Shown here: piece after piece, positions 12,638 through 23,133 of the stretch
How positions within the stretch are numbered: position 1 is the stretch's first letter
Layout: each line of letters begins with the position of its first letter
Origin: Selaginella moellendorffii
Lineage: Eukaryota > Streptophyta > Lycopodiopsida > Selaginellales > Selaginellaceae
Reading direction: 5' to 3'
Length of the DNA: 64,000 nt
Assembly: GCF_000143415.4 (NCBI RefSeq)
Contig: NW_003314278.1
Location: 264,371 to 328,370 of the forward strand
Made by a program: the position numbers and the translations under genes
The notes under the pieces: model-generated
What the model saw: the letters and a program-made list of their open reading frames with translations, nothing else
Databases searched by the model: none
Told to the model about the DNA's origin: nothing

Positions 12638-12766
12638 CCCCGTAGTTTGTTTTACAGGCCGTTTTTAATATTAAATATGGTTCCCGCGATTTTATGCTGC
12701 CGCGTGGCTTAGTGACAAGCTATCTTTGCGAGTCGGGAAAGGGAAGGGCTTGCTTCGAGTTGAATC

Positions 12767-13612
12767 ATGGCAGGAGGAAGCGGCGACATCGAAAGTGCTC
12801 GAAGCACCAGCGACTTGGATTTGCGATGGGGTTTTATCAGGAAGGTGTATGGGATCCTGATGAGCCAGCTCGTCCTTACAGCGATTGTTGCTGGCATTGT
12901 TGTTGCTGTGAAGCCGATCAACAGAGCCTTGGGACACACCCCATGGATATCGCTCGCGTTAGGCGTTTTCGCTCTCATACGTAAGTATTTGATTTCTCAT
13001 AACAAGTTTTGACTTTTTTTCCCTGGCAGTGTTGTGCCCCCTCTACATTTATCGCCAGAAGCATCCACTCAACCTCATCCTTCTGGGTTTCTTCACCATC
13101 TTATTAAGCTTAACGGTTGGTTTCGTGTGTGCTTATACTCGAGGTAATGTTTTTGTGTTCACCTTGAGTCGGAACTTTTCCTGATTTCTCCCCTACAGGG
13201 GAGATTGTATTGCAAGCATTGATTCTTACCGCAACAATTACGATCGGTTTGACGCTTTTTACATTTTGGGCGGTGAATCGAGGATACGATTTCGGCTTCT
13301 TGGGACCGTTGCTTTTTGCATCAGTACTGGTGTTGATAGTTTGGGGAATCATCCAGGTACGCGCATTCAGCATAAGTTCATCACCCCTGTCACCAAAACG
13401 CAATGCAGGCATTCTTTCCCATTGTGCGAATGTTGACGAGCGTTTACACGCTCCTTGGAGCGCTAATATTCAGCCTCTACATCGTTTATGACACTTATTT
13501 GTTGATCCAACGCTTTGACTACGACGAGTACGTTTGGGCAGCCGTGAATCTCTACATTGATGTGATCAACCTTTTCCTGTACATTTTACAATTCTTGCGC
13601 GGCAATCCTTAA
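12767..13612 (+). CDS. LFG: Lifeguard / TMBIM family membrane protein (BI-1-like)
   Basis: Seven-helix ER/Golgi membrane protein of the Bax-inhibitor-1 superfamily, linked to cell-death suppression and calcium leak. Exons 12767-12980, 13030-13143, 13199-13356 and 13409-13612 join to 229 residues. After an acidic N-terminus and RWGFIRKVYGILMSQLVLTA come successive hydrophobic helices (ISLALGVFALI, LNLILLGFFTILLSLTVGFV, ALILTATITIGLTLFTFWAV, GPLLFASVLVLIVWG, LLGALIFSLYIVYDTYLL), then the diagnostic late segment AAVNLYIDVINLFLYIL and RGNP end typical of plant Lifeguard (LFG) proteins. Start choice: the first ATG giving MAGGSGDIE. Confidence 0.92.
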
Positions 13613-13746
13613 TAGTGGAGTAAGCTCTCGACCATGTGCTCACGTTATTCACGTGAACACAAAAGCAACACACGGTTCAGACACCGTACACAAAAGCAAA
13701 CGATACGGTCCACACTTTTACATGTACATATAGATCAGGTTAGTGC

Positions 13747-15153
13747 ATGGTTCTTCGAGCAGTGCGCATTGTTTCGCATAGCATGACTACTTTCTCCAAG
13801 CTTGCTAACAAGTGGAGGGCTTTGCAAGGCGAAGCTCACTGGGCGGGCTTGCTGGATCCTCTGGACGAGGAGCTCGCGGTGGAGCTCATCCGCTATGGCC
13901 AGTTCGTCGACGCAGTATACAGCTCCTTCAACAGTAATCCTCGTTCCAAAGTCCTGGGCTACAGCCGCTACAGCAAGTCGCAGCTCCTCGACAAAGTCCA
14001 CGTCGCGCCTGGATACAAGATCCACAAGTTCCTCTACTGCACCACTCTGCTCGAGAGCCTGGTCGGGAAGGTCGTGGAGGCTGTCGTCGACTTCACTGGC
14101 CCCGCAACCAGCTGGTTTGGATTCGTGGCCGTGTCGGACGACGAGGAGACCCGCAGGATCGGGAGGAGAGACATCGTGATCGTGTTCCGGGGGACGCAGC
14201 AAGACATCGAATGGGCCAGCAACCTCCTCAACTTCTTCCAGGCAAACATGACGAGCAAGCCGACCAGCTTCTTCGACACCATGTCCGGTCTCCCTCCGCT
14301 GAACGCCACCCCGGAAGAGATCGCAACAGCCGCCGCCACTCCAGCACAGGCAGAGCAGCCGCCGGCTCGCAAAGGCTTCGGCCTTCTCGGTGGAATCGCT
14401 GGAGGAGTCATCACGGCGGTGCGCGACGTCCACTCCAGCCTCCCGTGGAACAAGATCACGATTGGCAACCGGTGGGTGGTTCCTTACACGAGCATCAATG
14501 CGGCGGACGCGACTGGGCTGGGAAAGCTCTCGGCCAGGCAGCAAGTCATGGAAGCGGTGTGCAAGCTCATCGATCTCTACAAGGACGACGAGCTGAGCAT
14601 CACTGTGACGGGACACAGCCTGGGAGCGGCCATAGCCACCGTGTGCGCCTACGACATCGCCAACGAGAAGAAGAACAGGAATCCTCTGAGCGGCGCCACC
14701 ATCCCAGTGACCGCGTTCCCTTTCGCGTCGCCGCGGGTGGGCAACTTGGAGTTCCGCGCAGCGGTGAAGAACGTAGAGGGTCTCAGGATCCTGCGTATCG
14801 GCAACCTTCCCGACGTTGTCACGCTGGTGCCTCCCATTCTCTGGGGATACGTCCACACCGACGACGAGCTATCGCTCAACACACCGGACTCGCCATATCT
14901 CAGCTTCCCGACCTTGGCGCTCGGCCAGTTCCACGATCTCCAGGTCTACTTCCATCTCATCGACTACAAGTTTGATCCGGCGCTCAAGCACCACCAGCTG
15001 GAGCTCGTGAACAAATTCTCCAACGCTCTCAGGAACCCGACTGTGCCAGATAGCTGGTGGGTGGTGGAGAACAACGATGTGATCCGAGACGAGAATGGAA
15101 AGTGGGTGCTCAAGAGCTACAAAGTCACTGCCGACGCAGAAGAGTTTAACTAG
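13747..15153 (+). CDS. Class-3 lipase, phospholipase A1-II type
   Basis: Intronless 468-codon gene for an alpha/beta-hydrolase of the plant PLA1-II (DAD1-like) group, which releases acyl chains from sn-1 of phospho- or galactolipids. Catalytic triad by position: Ser291 in GHSLG, Asp356 in GNLPDVV and His396 in FHDLQVYFH. IVIVFRGTQQDIEW is the oxyanion/lid region seen in the class. No plastid transit peptide is evident, favouring cytosolic type II (inferred). An in-frame second Met at 13783 is an alternative start. Residues 175-215 hold a low-complexity Ala/Thr/Pro insertion before the region leading to the triad. Confidence 0.9.
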   Translation: MVLRAVRIVSHSMTTFSKLANKWRALQGEAHWAGLLDPLDEELAVELIRYGQFVDAVYSSFNSNPRSKVLGYSRYSKSQLLDKVHVAPGYKIHKFLYCTTLLESLVGKVVEAVVDFTGPATSWFGFVAVSDDEETRRIGRRDIVIVFRGTQQDIEWASNLLNFFQANMTSKPTSFFDTMSGLPPLNATPEEIATAAATPAQAEQPPARKGFGLLGGIAGGVITAVRDVHSSLPWNKITIGNRWVVPYTSINAADATGLGKLSARQQVMEAVCKLIDLYKDDELSITVTGHSLGAAIATVCAYDIANEKKNRNPLSGATIPVTAFPFASPRVGNLEFRAAVKNVEGLRILRIGNLPDVVTLVPPILWGYVHTDDELSLNTPDSPYLSFPTLALGQFHDLQVYFHLIDYKFDPALKHHQLELVNKFSNALRNPTVPDSWWVVENNDVIRDENGKWVLKSYKVTADAEEFN

Positions 15154-16227
15154 CAAGAGCGTAAGTGTGTGTGTGCGAATAATGGCGCGAAGGAGACCCT
15201 AAATTAGCATGTTTGAGCAGAGGGAATATTCCTGCGTTCAAATAAGACGCAGCTCTAAATTCTATTTGAATATTTTTGCGTTTGAATAAGATGCTTCGTC
15301 CTCCTCTGTTAACCCTAAATTCTACCATATTCTATGCGCGAATTCTGGGTGGTCCACGAAAGGATTCCGGTTGTGCTGGTACCTTTGGCAGATTTTTGAG
15401 TTACGGATTTCTTCGCTGGGCGATGGAGGGTCTGCATCATTCCAGCGCAAAAGCATTGAAAGGACTCCCATTTCGGCATTTGCTGGCCAGCAAGGAAACG
15501 AAAGTGAAATTCCGAACACAGCCAAGGAATCCTTTTTACCTATGCTCGGAGTGTTCGAGAGGCGTAGAGAGGGAAAGTAGCGCACTGCCATATACATCAC
15601 AGATCGGGCGATGTCTCCTCTGACCTATAGTGAGAGTTATTTTGTTTCTATCGCAAGGACCACAAGGACAAAACCAAGGAGTTTGCGGGCTACCTCTTTG
15701 GGGGGACGCCACGATTTCTTATCGGTGGCGGTGTCTGCTCCAGCCTCGCGATTTGCTGGGACGAGACAATCGCCCACGCTCTCCACAGTGCAATCGCCAA
15801 AGTATTTGTTTCTTCTGGACGAATTCACTGCGCGATCACTGCGATCATTGGAAAAACAAACTTCTCAAATGGAAAGAAGAAGTTTAGAGACCATTGGTGT
15901 CGGCTGGCCTTAAGTTGTGTAAGTCTGTAAACTCCGGCTGGCCTTGCTTGAGCCCATAAGAACGTGGCCACAAATGTTCTCCTGGAAAAAGAATTCATAG
16001 TGTCAACACCTCTGGAGATTTGATTGCGCAGACTTAGCTGTTCCAGCCATCGATCTTCCCTGCTAGTTCTTTTGGAGCACTTCTTTGGCTGTAAATCTCG
16101 ATTCTAGTCAAAACACTGTGAGAATCTTAAGTAAAATGATGCAAGCCTTACATGTCATCTGGCGAGCTTGGATCTTCATCTAGAAATTTTAGAGCCTCCC
16201 ATACCTGCTTATCTTGTAAGTTTTTTC
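15154..16227. other. Intergenic, no gene recognised
   Basis: Several short ORFs are present but none resembles a family. An imperfect repeat of the words GAATATT and TTCAAATAAGACGC / TTTGAATAAGATGC occurs at about 15225-15295. The rest appears non-coding. Confidence 0.5.
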
Positions 16228-16719
16228 TTACAAAACCAATCTCCAGTTTAAAGTTCTCACCTGGACATAAGAGATTGAATCATGTCCCTCCTGGACAATG
16301 TGGTGGAGTTTGAGCTCCAGCGCAGTACCCGTGAGAGCTTGAGTTCCTTCATAGTAGCTCTCACTCTCGCAACTCGTGGTGGTTGCCAGCGCTAGCCCAT
16401 GATGCTGGGATTTAATCCCCACACAAGCAAAGCCTACCACAAGCGCGCCAAGCACCGTGCGCTTCCATGGCCATGGCTGCCTCCCTACAAGCTCTAGCGA
16501 GGAGACATTCTTCTCACTGTCAAGGGAGCCCTCGTTTCTCCTCCCAGGAAATTTTCCAGGGCACACATTCATAAGCGCAATAGCCATTGGGGGGGCAGTA
16601 GAATATCCCACCGAATAAACCTCACAGCCAGACACATAAGCCCTAATTGGGCACACAATGTAACACATCAGCTCATGTTTAGGGCTTCCGTGTCCAATTA
16701 GGGCTAACGTGTCAAGCAC
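16228..16719 (-). CDS. Hypothetical protein (163 codons), doubtful
   Basis: Open frame from ATG 16719 to a stop at 16228, just downstream of CHMP1 on the same strand (55 bp from its stop). It has one hydrophobic stretch (TVLGALVVGFACVGI) at mid-length and no motif I recognise. It may be an exon of an unidentified gene or chance ORF in the CHMP1 3' flank. Confidence 0.2.
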   Translation of the reverse strand: MLDTLALIGHGSPKHELMCYIVCPIRAYVSGCEVYSVGYSTAPPMAIALMNVCPGKFPGRRNEGSLDSEKNVSSLELVGRQPWPWKRTVLGALVVGFACVGIKSQHHGLALATTTSCESESYYEGTQALTGTALELKLHHIVQEGHDSISYVQVRTLNWRLVL

Positions 16720-16773
16720 TAACGTTCAAATTTTAAAAAAATAAAGCATATTCTGTCAGCGTTCTTCGTGCGA

Positions 16774-17403
16774 TCAGCTCTTGTTCTTGAGCTGGGCGAG
16801 CCTCCGGCAGAGCTCATCCTCGGACACACCAGATCGCGGCGGCGGCGCGGCCACGGCCACCCGATGGATGCCCGGCTGCGGCATCTGCGCGCCCACCTCG
16901 AGGCCGTGCGCATCCGCGACCTGGAGCATGAGCCCACTGACGCTCTCCTCGGGCGTGGCCAGGGACGTGCTCCCGGCCATGGCGCCCTCCACGAACGCCG
17001 CCTGGACCTCGACGCCCACGAAGGCGCGCTCGAACGCGTCCATGGTGCGCGACACCTTCTGCATGTTGCCCACCGCCAGCGCGCCGTGGAGGGAGGCGAC
17101 GATGCCCGCCAGCGCGCCGCACACGCCCTGGCTGGTGGCCTGCGACGCCAGGCGCGCCACCACCGCGTCCAGCCGCGACGCCAGGCGGAGGTAGTTGAGC
17201 TGCTCGGCGTGCTTGCGGATGGCGTTCTGGGCGTAGACGCGCGCGCCGTCGGCGTTGCCCTTCTCCATGGCCTTTTTGATCTTGAGCTTCTCCTTGGCCT
17301 CCTCGGCCTCGCACTTCTTGGCCTGCCGGACCAGCCCCTTGGATGTGAGCTTGAGATGGAATACCTGTTCCATGAGCTTCTTCTTGTCGCCGCCGCCGCC
17401 CAT
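16774..17403 (-). CDS. CHMP1: ESCRT-III subunit CHMP1 (DID2/VPS46)
   Basis: Intronless gene, 209 residues, for the late ESCRT-III protein that recruits VPS4 and drives inward vesicle budding at multivesicular bodies; plant CHMP1 sorts auxin carriers. Start is the ATG at 17403-17401 ([20 protein letters not shown]). The helical core ([40 protein letters not shown]) ends in a C-terminal MIM1-like helix [12 protein letters not shown] that would bind VPS4. Ser/Ala/Gly-rich codons are strongly GC-biased, which opens long spurious frames in the other registers. Its 5' side borders a tandem repeat array. Confidence 0.94.
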   Translation of the reverse strand: MGGGGDKKKLMEQVFHLKLTSKGLVRQAKKCEAEEAKEKLKIKKAMEKGNADGARVYAQNAIRKHAEQLNYLRLASRLDAVVARLASQATSQGVCGALAGIVASLHGALAVGNMQKVSRTMDAFERAFVGVEVQAAFVEGAMAGSTSLATPEESVSGLMLQVADAHGLEVGAQMPQPGIHRVAVAAPPPRSGVSEDELCRRLAQLKNKS

Positions 17404-17524
17404 CTCTCTCCTTCGATCGCTCGCTCGCTCGCTGAACGAATGGATTCCACCCGCGAAGAACACTATAGCCCAACGGTAAGTTGGGTATATTCCACGTACG
17501 ATATCTGTACGGGGTGGCGTGTCT

Positions 17525-18080
17525 TCTCGGCGCTGAAAAACACAAGAAAAACACGTCAGGAACACCACTAAACTTTGCAAGAGAGTTACTGATCGCCTCC
17601 AGAGTCTTTGCACAGACTCTAGGCAATACAGACGCGAGAAGTTCATCGAGCTTTGCTGAAAAGACAAAGAAACACACTGTCCGGAACACCACTAAACTTT
17701 GCAAGAGACTTACCGATCGCCTCGAGAGTCTTTGAACACTCTCGGCAATCAAAGATCCTGTTCATCTTATGTACGTCGCTAGAAGTGCATCGGGCTTTGC
17801 TGGAAAACAAAAAGAAAAGTATGAAACACTGTCTGGAACAGCACTCAACTCTGCAAGAGACTTACCGCTCACCTCGAGAGTCTTTGAATAATCTCTCGAC
17901 AATTCAAAGGTCATGCTGATCTTTTGTGCGTCGCCAGAAGTGCATCGAGCTTTGCTGGAAAATAGAAAAGAAAAACACTGTCAAGAACAGCACTAAACTT
18001 TGCAAGAGACTTACTGATCACCTCGAGAATCTTTGAACACTCTCTCGGCAGTAAAAAGGTCATGTTGATCGCGAGAAATT
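17525..18080. repeat. Diverged tandem repeat, about four units of 124-152 bp
   Basis: The word AACA(C/G)CACT(A/C)AACT(T/C)TGCAAGAG recurs at about 17561, 17685, 17837 and 17986. Each copy is followed by a block ending with CTCGAGAGTCTTTGAA and then a CATCGAGCTTTGCTG block. On the minus strand every unit carries a splice-acceptor-like pyrimidine/AG and a donor-like GGTAAGTCTCTTGCA. The array lies 5' of CHMP1 on its transcribed strand, so it could supply alternative 5' UTR exons. Confidence 0.75.
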
Positions 18081-18263
18081 AATCCATTCCACGCGAGCTT
18101 GCAGAAATCCAGGAAGCTCGCTCCCGAATGAGAGCGATCCTGCCAGATGCTCTAGCGAGGCATTTTGAAAAGACTTCGGCTATGATAGTATCAGGCCTTA
18201 CAAGGAAAAGAAGATTTTCATCAGCCATAGGACAAAGACACTATTGACAGACCAGTACCTTCG

Positions 18264-21200
18264 TCATGGAAATTCACCATACGTCGCTGCGAAAAACGGC
18301 ATTTCATACCTCTCCCGAAACTCCTCCTTCTTGGCGTCCATGACTTTGATCAAGTCCATGTAAGTCTGGTTGCTTCCATTCTTCCTGCCTGTATCGAAGC
18401 CGAACTTGATGAGCAGTCTAGCCAAGCTCCCGTTTCCTACGTCCAACGCGGCGTCCATACAAGAGTCGTTCGCTTTTGCGCCAGCTCTCAGCAGCATCTG
18501 AGCTATCTCTTCATGCTCCCACAGAACTGCCTGGTACAAAGGTGACACTCCATCCTCTTCTTCGAAATCCGGTGATACTTTCTTTCCCAATAACATCTCC
18601 ACCATCGTTTCGTCTCCAAGCTGTGCCGCGATCGATAGCAGCTTTTGAGATGTTTCCATCCAAGAGTCTGGAGAAATCCTATGGAACTTGCCCAGTATCC
18701 ATTCCGTGTTCATGTTCCTGCCCGTGGTCCACTCGTTGAGCACGTCCCAGTATTCGTAGTCGAACATCCTCCGGAACTTCAACTCTGGAAGTTCCCCACC
18801 GTCAGTAACAAGCTCGCTGCTGGACTCTACTTCATCTTCCTCGAGCTCTTCCATCACTTGTAAGCGGGATTTCTCATCTTCTGGTACCTGTAAATCGTCC
18901 TTGGCAACTTTTTCTTCGCTGCTGGGAATTCCATCAAACTTTGTTTGCTCTTCTTTCCCCTGACCGAGCTGCAAGTCATCTTCCTGTAGCTGTTGTTTGT
19001 TCTCTAGAACTTGTTCCTCAGTTTCACGAAAACCGCCAAGCATCTCCTTGAGAGTTTTCTCTGCTTCGCCAACCCGTTTACGTCTGTCCATGAGCACTGT
19101 CAGAAAGTCCATGACTTCCAAGTTTCCCTGCTTTGAAGCAAGATGGATCAAGTCCAATGTAGCCAAGTATCCCAGCTTATCCAACGCATAGGCCACCATT
19201 TCCCTGCTTCCGTACCCAATCAAGTTCCTCCACAAGTCCCTGGGAGTTTCTTTGATCGACACGATCGTCTCAAAAACTTCCGCATTTCCCTCTCTGGAAC
19301 ACCCGAAGCTGAAGGGATCCAATCCACGTCGACTTGATTCTGCCAAGTGCTTCTTCAGTTCGAGCAGGCGATCACCTTCAATCTTGAGATACGCAAGACG
19401 GCTGCTATAGTGGTTTCGGAAAAGCTGAGCGGCCTTTCCTTCAAGCCCAACCGCAGTGCCTGTAGTCCTCAACGAGCTGCTTACCTCGGAAAGAACTGCG
19501 ATCACATTTAAGCTCACGCTCTCTGCAGCCGCCCCTAGCAGGTTGTCCAAAAAATCAGAGCTCGTGAGTTCGTCCTCCTGGCCCAACGAGTTCGCTCCTT
19601 GTTCCAGCAAGAAAAACACCGCGTCTATCTTGTCACCAGCGACTGCGTAGTATAGTGGAGTCCGTCCCGCGATTTCGTCGTTCACGTAGTCCCTTCTCCT
19701 GCTAAGTTTAGCACTGTCTAGCACGATCCTCATCATCTCTGTTTTGCCTTGGTACGAAAGCTTGTGCAGCGGTTTCAGCGGCCACCTCCGGTGCCAAGTA
19801 TTATAGTCCATCTTGAAGTCGTGAAGAAGAACTCGTAGCACTTCGGCACTGTCCGCCTCGCAAGCCTCGTGAAGTAGCCATTCGTCTTGTTTAGCGATCT
19901 CCCTCCACCGAGAGGACAGAACCTTCAGTGCTTTAGGACTCCCGGCTTGCACGCAGCGACGACATAAACGAGGAACCTCTTCGTCCAGCTTGATCTTACC
20001 AATAGACCACCTCCGCCTGACGATGTTTTCTACGCCTTCCCCGTAATCCATGTCGCAGAACAAATCCACCAGCGTGTTTGCCTTCGTGTCCACCACCATG
20101 TTATCCGCTGGTTGAAGGAAAACGGCATCCGGAACTCCAGGAAACTTTGCTTTGAAAGCCGGAAGCACTGCTGTGTACGCCTCTGTAGATGCAAGCTCGG
20201 AAGGATCCCGAAGAAAATCCTCGTTAAAGCTGCAGCCGACGTTGCAAAGCTCATCGTAGGCCGCTTGGACCTCGGCGAGACACTGCTGCAACGAGATCCT
20301 CTCGTCGCGATCTGACATGCAGCAGCCTTCTACCACTTGGAAAAGCTTCGTAAAAACTGGCTCAAAAGCTTCCATACCGGGTGGCACTTCCAGAGTCACG
20401 GGAAATCCTCCACAAATTTTCTCTTCGATGAAGCCCGATGAAAGCTCTTCCGGTACCTCCCCGTCGAGAAACATCTCAACCAAGACCATGCCGAGAGAGT
20501 AAAAGTCGGAGGGATAAGGATTCCGCATCACTTCCTGCAGCATCTCCTGCTCGTCTTGATCGCAAAGCTCGGGACTGACCCAAAACGGTGAACCACCTAT
20601 CGTCTCCTTCAGGTAAGCTATGTCTCGTTTCCGGAAACTGAAGCCGAAGTCTATCAACTTTGGAACCCGAGACTCGTCCACCACGAGCACATTGCTGCCT
20701 TTCAAGTCTCCGTGGTAGACACCATTCTGATGGCAAACCGATAGCCCAATAACGAGCTCCATGAACAGCTCTAGCTTCGTTTTCCACCAAGCTGCGTCTG
20801 GAACCGGAGGATGGTGTGCCTTGAGAAACGCATCCAGCTGCGAGCCTTGAACAAGCTCCATGACGAGACAGACGCATTCCAGCTCCTTGCTGTAAGCAAC
20901 CCCGTAGACAGTCACCACATTTCTTGCCCCTTGGACAACTCTCATGTTGATTCCTTCCCTGGTCATCTCCAAAACCTCGTCGTCGTTCTCCGGCTCCCGG
21001 ATCTTCTTGACAGCAACAAGAACTCTCTCGGACAGCTTGGAGAAATCCGGGGCTTCATCCGTCTTCTGGCCGTAGTAAGGCAAATACCGGCCTCTTTCCA
21101 GTCTCTCCGGGATCTGAAAACCAGTTGCCACTGTCCCTTTGAAGATGCTTCCATACCCCCCAGCTGCAAACTCGATTGCATCCGCCTCTAGTTGCAAAGT

Positions 21201-21314
21201 GTTGAGATAAAACGCTTGCAGGCTGCTGCTGCTCATGCTGTGAACTGACTTCTCCGCAGTGTCCCGACGACCACCCCATCGAGCACGCTCGTATCTTGTT
21301 CTAGCCAGCGCCAT
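18264..21314 (-). CDS. Intronless protein kinase with ankyrin repeats (1016 residues)
   Basis: Cytosolic Ser/Thr-like kinase followed by a long ankyrin-containing region. The kinase domain (about 45-355) has the Gly loop AGGYGSIFKG (52-61), Lys103 in VAVKK, the catalytic loop HGDLKGSN with Asp203 (HGD in place of HRD) and DFG at 222-224. After a linker come ankyrin-like helices near 490-600 (GRTPLYYAVAGDKIDAVFFLLEQGA) and again near 900-990 (GVSPLYQAVLWEHEEIAQML). Between them is a Glu/Gln-rich, likely coiled-coil segment at about 770-850. No signal peptide or membrane segment is seen. The unbroken 3-kb frame amid intron-rich genes suggests a retrogene or an expanded lineage family (inferred). 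MSSSSLQAF at residue 27 is an alternative start. Confidence 0.88.
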   Translation of the reverse strand: MALARTRYERARWGGRRDTAEKSVHSMSSSSLQAFYLNTLQLEADAIEFAAGGYGSIFKGTVATGFQIPERLERGRYLPYYGQKTDEAPDFSKLSERVLVAVKKIREPENDDEVLEMTREGINMRVVQGARNVVTVYGVAYSKELECVCLVMELVQGSQLDAFLKAHHPPVPDAAWWKTKLELFMELVIGLSVCHQNGVYHGDLKGSNVLVVDESRVPKLIDFGFSFRKRDIAYLKETIGGSPFWVSPELCDQDEQEMLQEVMRNPYPSDFYSLGMVLVEMFLDGEVPEELSSGFIEEKICGGFPVTLEVPPGMEAFEPVFTKLFQVVEGCCMSDRDERISLQQCLAEVQAAYDELCNVGCSFNEDFLRDPSELASTEAYTAVLPAFKAKFPGVPDAVFLQPADNMVVDTKANTLVDLFCDMDYGEGVENIVRRRWSIGKIKLDEEVPRLCRRCVQAGSPKALKVLSSRWREIAKQDEWLLHEACEADSAEVLRVLLHDFKMDYNTWHRRWPLKPLHKLSYQGKTEMMRIVLDSAKLSRRRDYVNDEIAGRTPLYYAVAGDKIDAVFFLLEQGANSLGQEDELTSSDFLDNLLGAAAESVSLNVIAVLSEVSSSLRTTGTAVGLEGKAAQLFRNHYSSRLAYLKIEGDRLLELKKHLAESSRRGLDPFSFGCSREGNAEVFETIVSIKETPRDLWRNLIGYGSREMVAYALDKLGYLATLDLIHLASKQGNLEVMDFLTVLMDRRKRVGEAEKTLKEMLGGFRETEEQVLENKQQLQEDDLQLGQGKEEQTKFDGIPSSEEKVAKDDLQVPEDEKSRLQVMEELEEDEVESSSELVTDGGELPELKFRRMFDYEYWDVLNEWTTGRNMNTEWILGKFHRISPDSWMETSQKLLSIAAQLGDETMVEMLLGKKVSPDFEEEDGVSPLYQAVLWEHEEIAQMLLRAGAKANDSCMDAALDVGNGSLARLLIKFGFDTGRKNGSNQTYMDLIKVMDAKKEEFRERYEMPFFAATYGEFP

Positions 21315-21387
21315 CGCCAGAGGTCAACTGAGAAAGCCTGACTTTGCAGTATCCTATTCCCACAAACTCACTCGTACGGACATCACT

Positions 21388-22937
21388 TTAGCCAGCGTTC
21401 TTGCCGAGCTTTCCGAATTTGATCGCCTGGACAAGCCTCTCCAAGTTTCGGTGCGACGATCCGCCCGGGCTGACAGCGGTTTTCACAATGGCTGAGAACC
21501 CTCTGGCTCTTTTCTTGATCTCGCGCCCCTCGCCTTCGCAAAACAGCTTTTTGATGACTCTTGCCACTTCCTCATCGCTCACAAGCTGCTGCTTTGCGTC
21601 GTCGGCCCTGAATCTCAGCCCAATCTTCCAGTCTTCCGCAATTCTCTTGCAGTTCATCGTCTGCTCGGCGACGCAGGGCCAGCCGAGTATCGGTACTCCC
21701 ATCGCCATGCTCTCCAGTACCGAGTTCCATCCGCAATGTGATAGGTGGCCACCTAGTGCCCGGTGCTGGAGAACTTTCACTTGCGGAGCCCATTCAACGA
21801 TCAGTCCCTGCCCCTGTGCCTTGGTCGATTCCATAAAGTCCTGGAAGGATCTCTCTGAGTAGTCGGAGTCCGGAACCAGCAAGTTTTTTCTCATTGCCCA
21901 GAGAAAAGGCTGCCTTGTGTCCCCCAGCCCTTTCACAATGCTTCTCATCTGAGCACCTGCAATGCTGGCTATACTTCCGAAAGAAATGTAGAGAACCGAG
22001 CCTGGCTTTTGAGAGTCAAGCCACTTCAAGCATGCCTCGTCTTCGCTCCACAGACTCTTCCTGCCCTCTGTGTCTTCTACCAGGAGTGGCCCGACTGTCA
22101 CGTAGTTCTGCGTTCCAAGCTCTCGCCTCATGGACTCAACTCCAGCGCTCTCTAGCTCTTCAAAGGAGTTGACGAGCACCCACGATGCATGTTTCAGAGC
22201 TTGAATCTTGCGAATCCTGTTTGCAAAGCCGGGATCTTCCCCAGAGTCGTAGCGAAGAACGGTTGGAAGGTCCCGGGCATAAATTGGCTCGAGCCCAGGA
22301 ACGCAAGTCACAAGGTTGTCGAGAAAACCAACAGAAGAAGGATCTGTTTAGGAGAGCGTCAGATATGCATAACAATGCGGTCATTTCTTACCTTTTACTC
22401 CAAGATAGCCTTTCTCAACAAGCAGTGGAAGATGATAATTCACAAGGGAGTAAGCAACGTTGGACGTCCACAGTGCAACCCTGGGGACCCCAAATCTGTT
22501 CGCGACGGCTTGAGCCCATCCAAGATAAGCGTCCGAAATCACACAGCTAACACCGTCCAGTTTCCAGAGAAGTTCCTCAAAGGGCTTCGCCATCTCGTCG
22601 GAGGCAACCAGGGACGCATTGAGGGACTCGTTGAAACCTCCGTCGAAGGCTTTCGCTGCAACGCCGTCGGAGATGCCCATGAAAGTTATAACTCCGGAAG
22701 AATGCTCCTGGGGAGAGAAAGAGGAAAAGAAAACTTAAGCAGCTCAAGAACATCAACAGTTCCAAGTACCTTAGACACGACTTCTCTGGATCCCACAAGT
22801 CGCTCGTGATTTCTGAAAGTGTTGACAAAAGTGATGTCAATACCAGCAGCAGCCAGTTGATACGAGAGCTGAAGAAGCGGGCTTATATGGCCTTGCATAG
22901 GAAATGGCACAGCCACAACCCGAGGCCTTTCCACCAT
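21388..22937 (-). CDS. UDP-glycosyltransferase (GT1), three exons
   Basis: Transfers a sugar from a UDP donor to a small acceptor. Exons 22937-22770, 22707-22392 and 22343-21388 join to 479 residues. The N-terminus has the acceptor-side PMQGHISPLL with the catalytic His; the acidic partner probably lies in SCVISDAYLGW. The 44-residue donor (PSPG) box begins WAPQVKVLQH and contains SHCGWNSVLESM and ends CVAEQ, with all key residues present. It differs from the tandem UGTs at 36-64 kb: an extra intron, a different C-terminus (AIKFGKLGKNAG), and opposite strand. Substrate unknown. Confidence 0.9.
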
Positions 22938-23133
22938 AGCGTTTACTTGAGCGCAAAGGAACCTACAAGCAAAGAAAATGTGACCCCCTTTTACCTTCTA
23001 GTCTACAGTACTCGTTAGACGACAAAGAGAAAAAAATCCAAGCTAATGTATTCCTGGACTGCACATTACACACTGGTTTTCTTGGAAGAGTGCGTATTTA
23101 CACGCTATGTATATGTAAAACTCAAACCTTCCT

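Noticed and set aside
16719-17752. Long minus-strand frames of 243 and 312 codons and a plus-strand frame of 267 codons over CHMP1
   Set aside because: GC-biased third positions of the intronless CHMP1 open all frames; only the CHMP1 frame carries family motifs.
17525-18080. Possible CRISPR array
   Set aside because: Repeats are long (over 100 bp), diverged, contiguous, without unique spacers, and the genome is a plant nuclear one.
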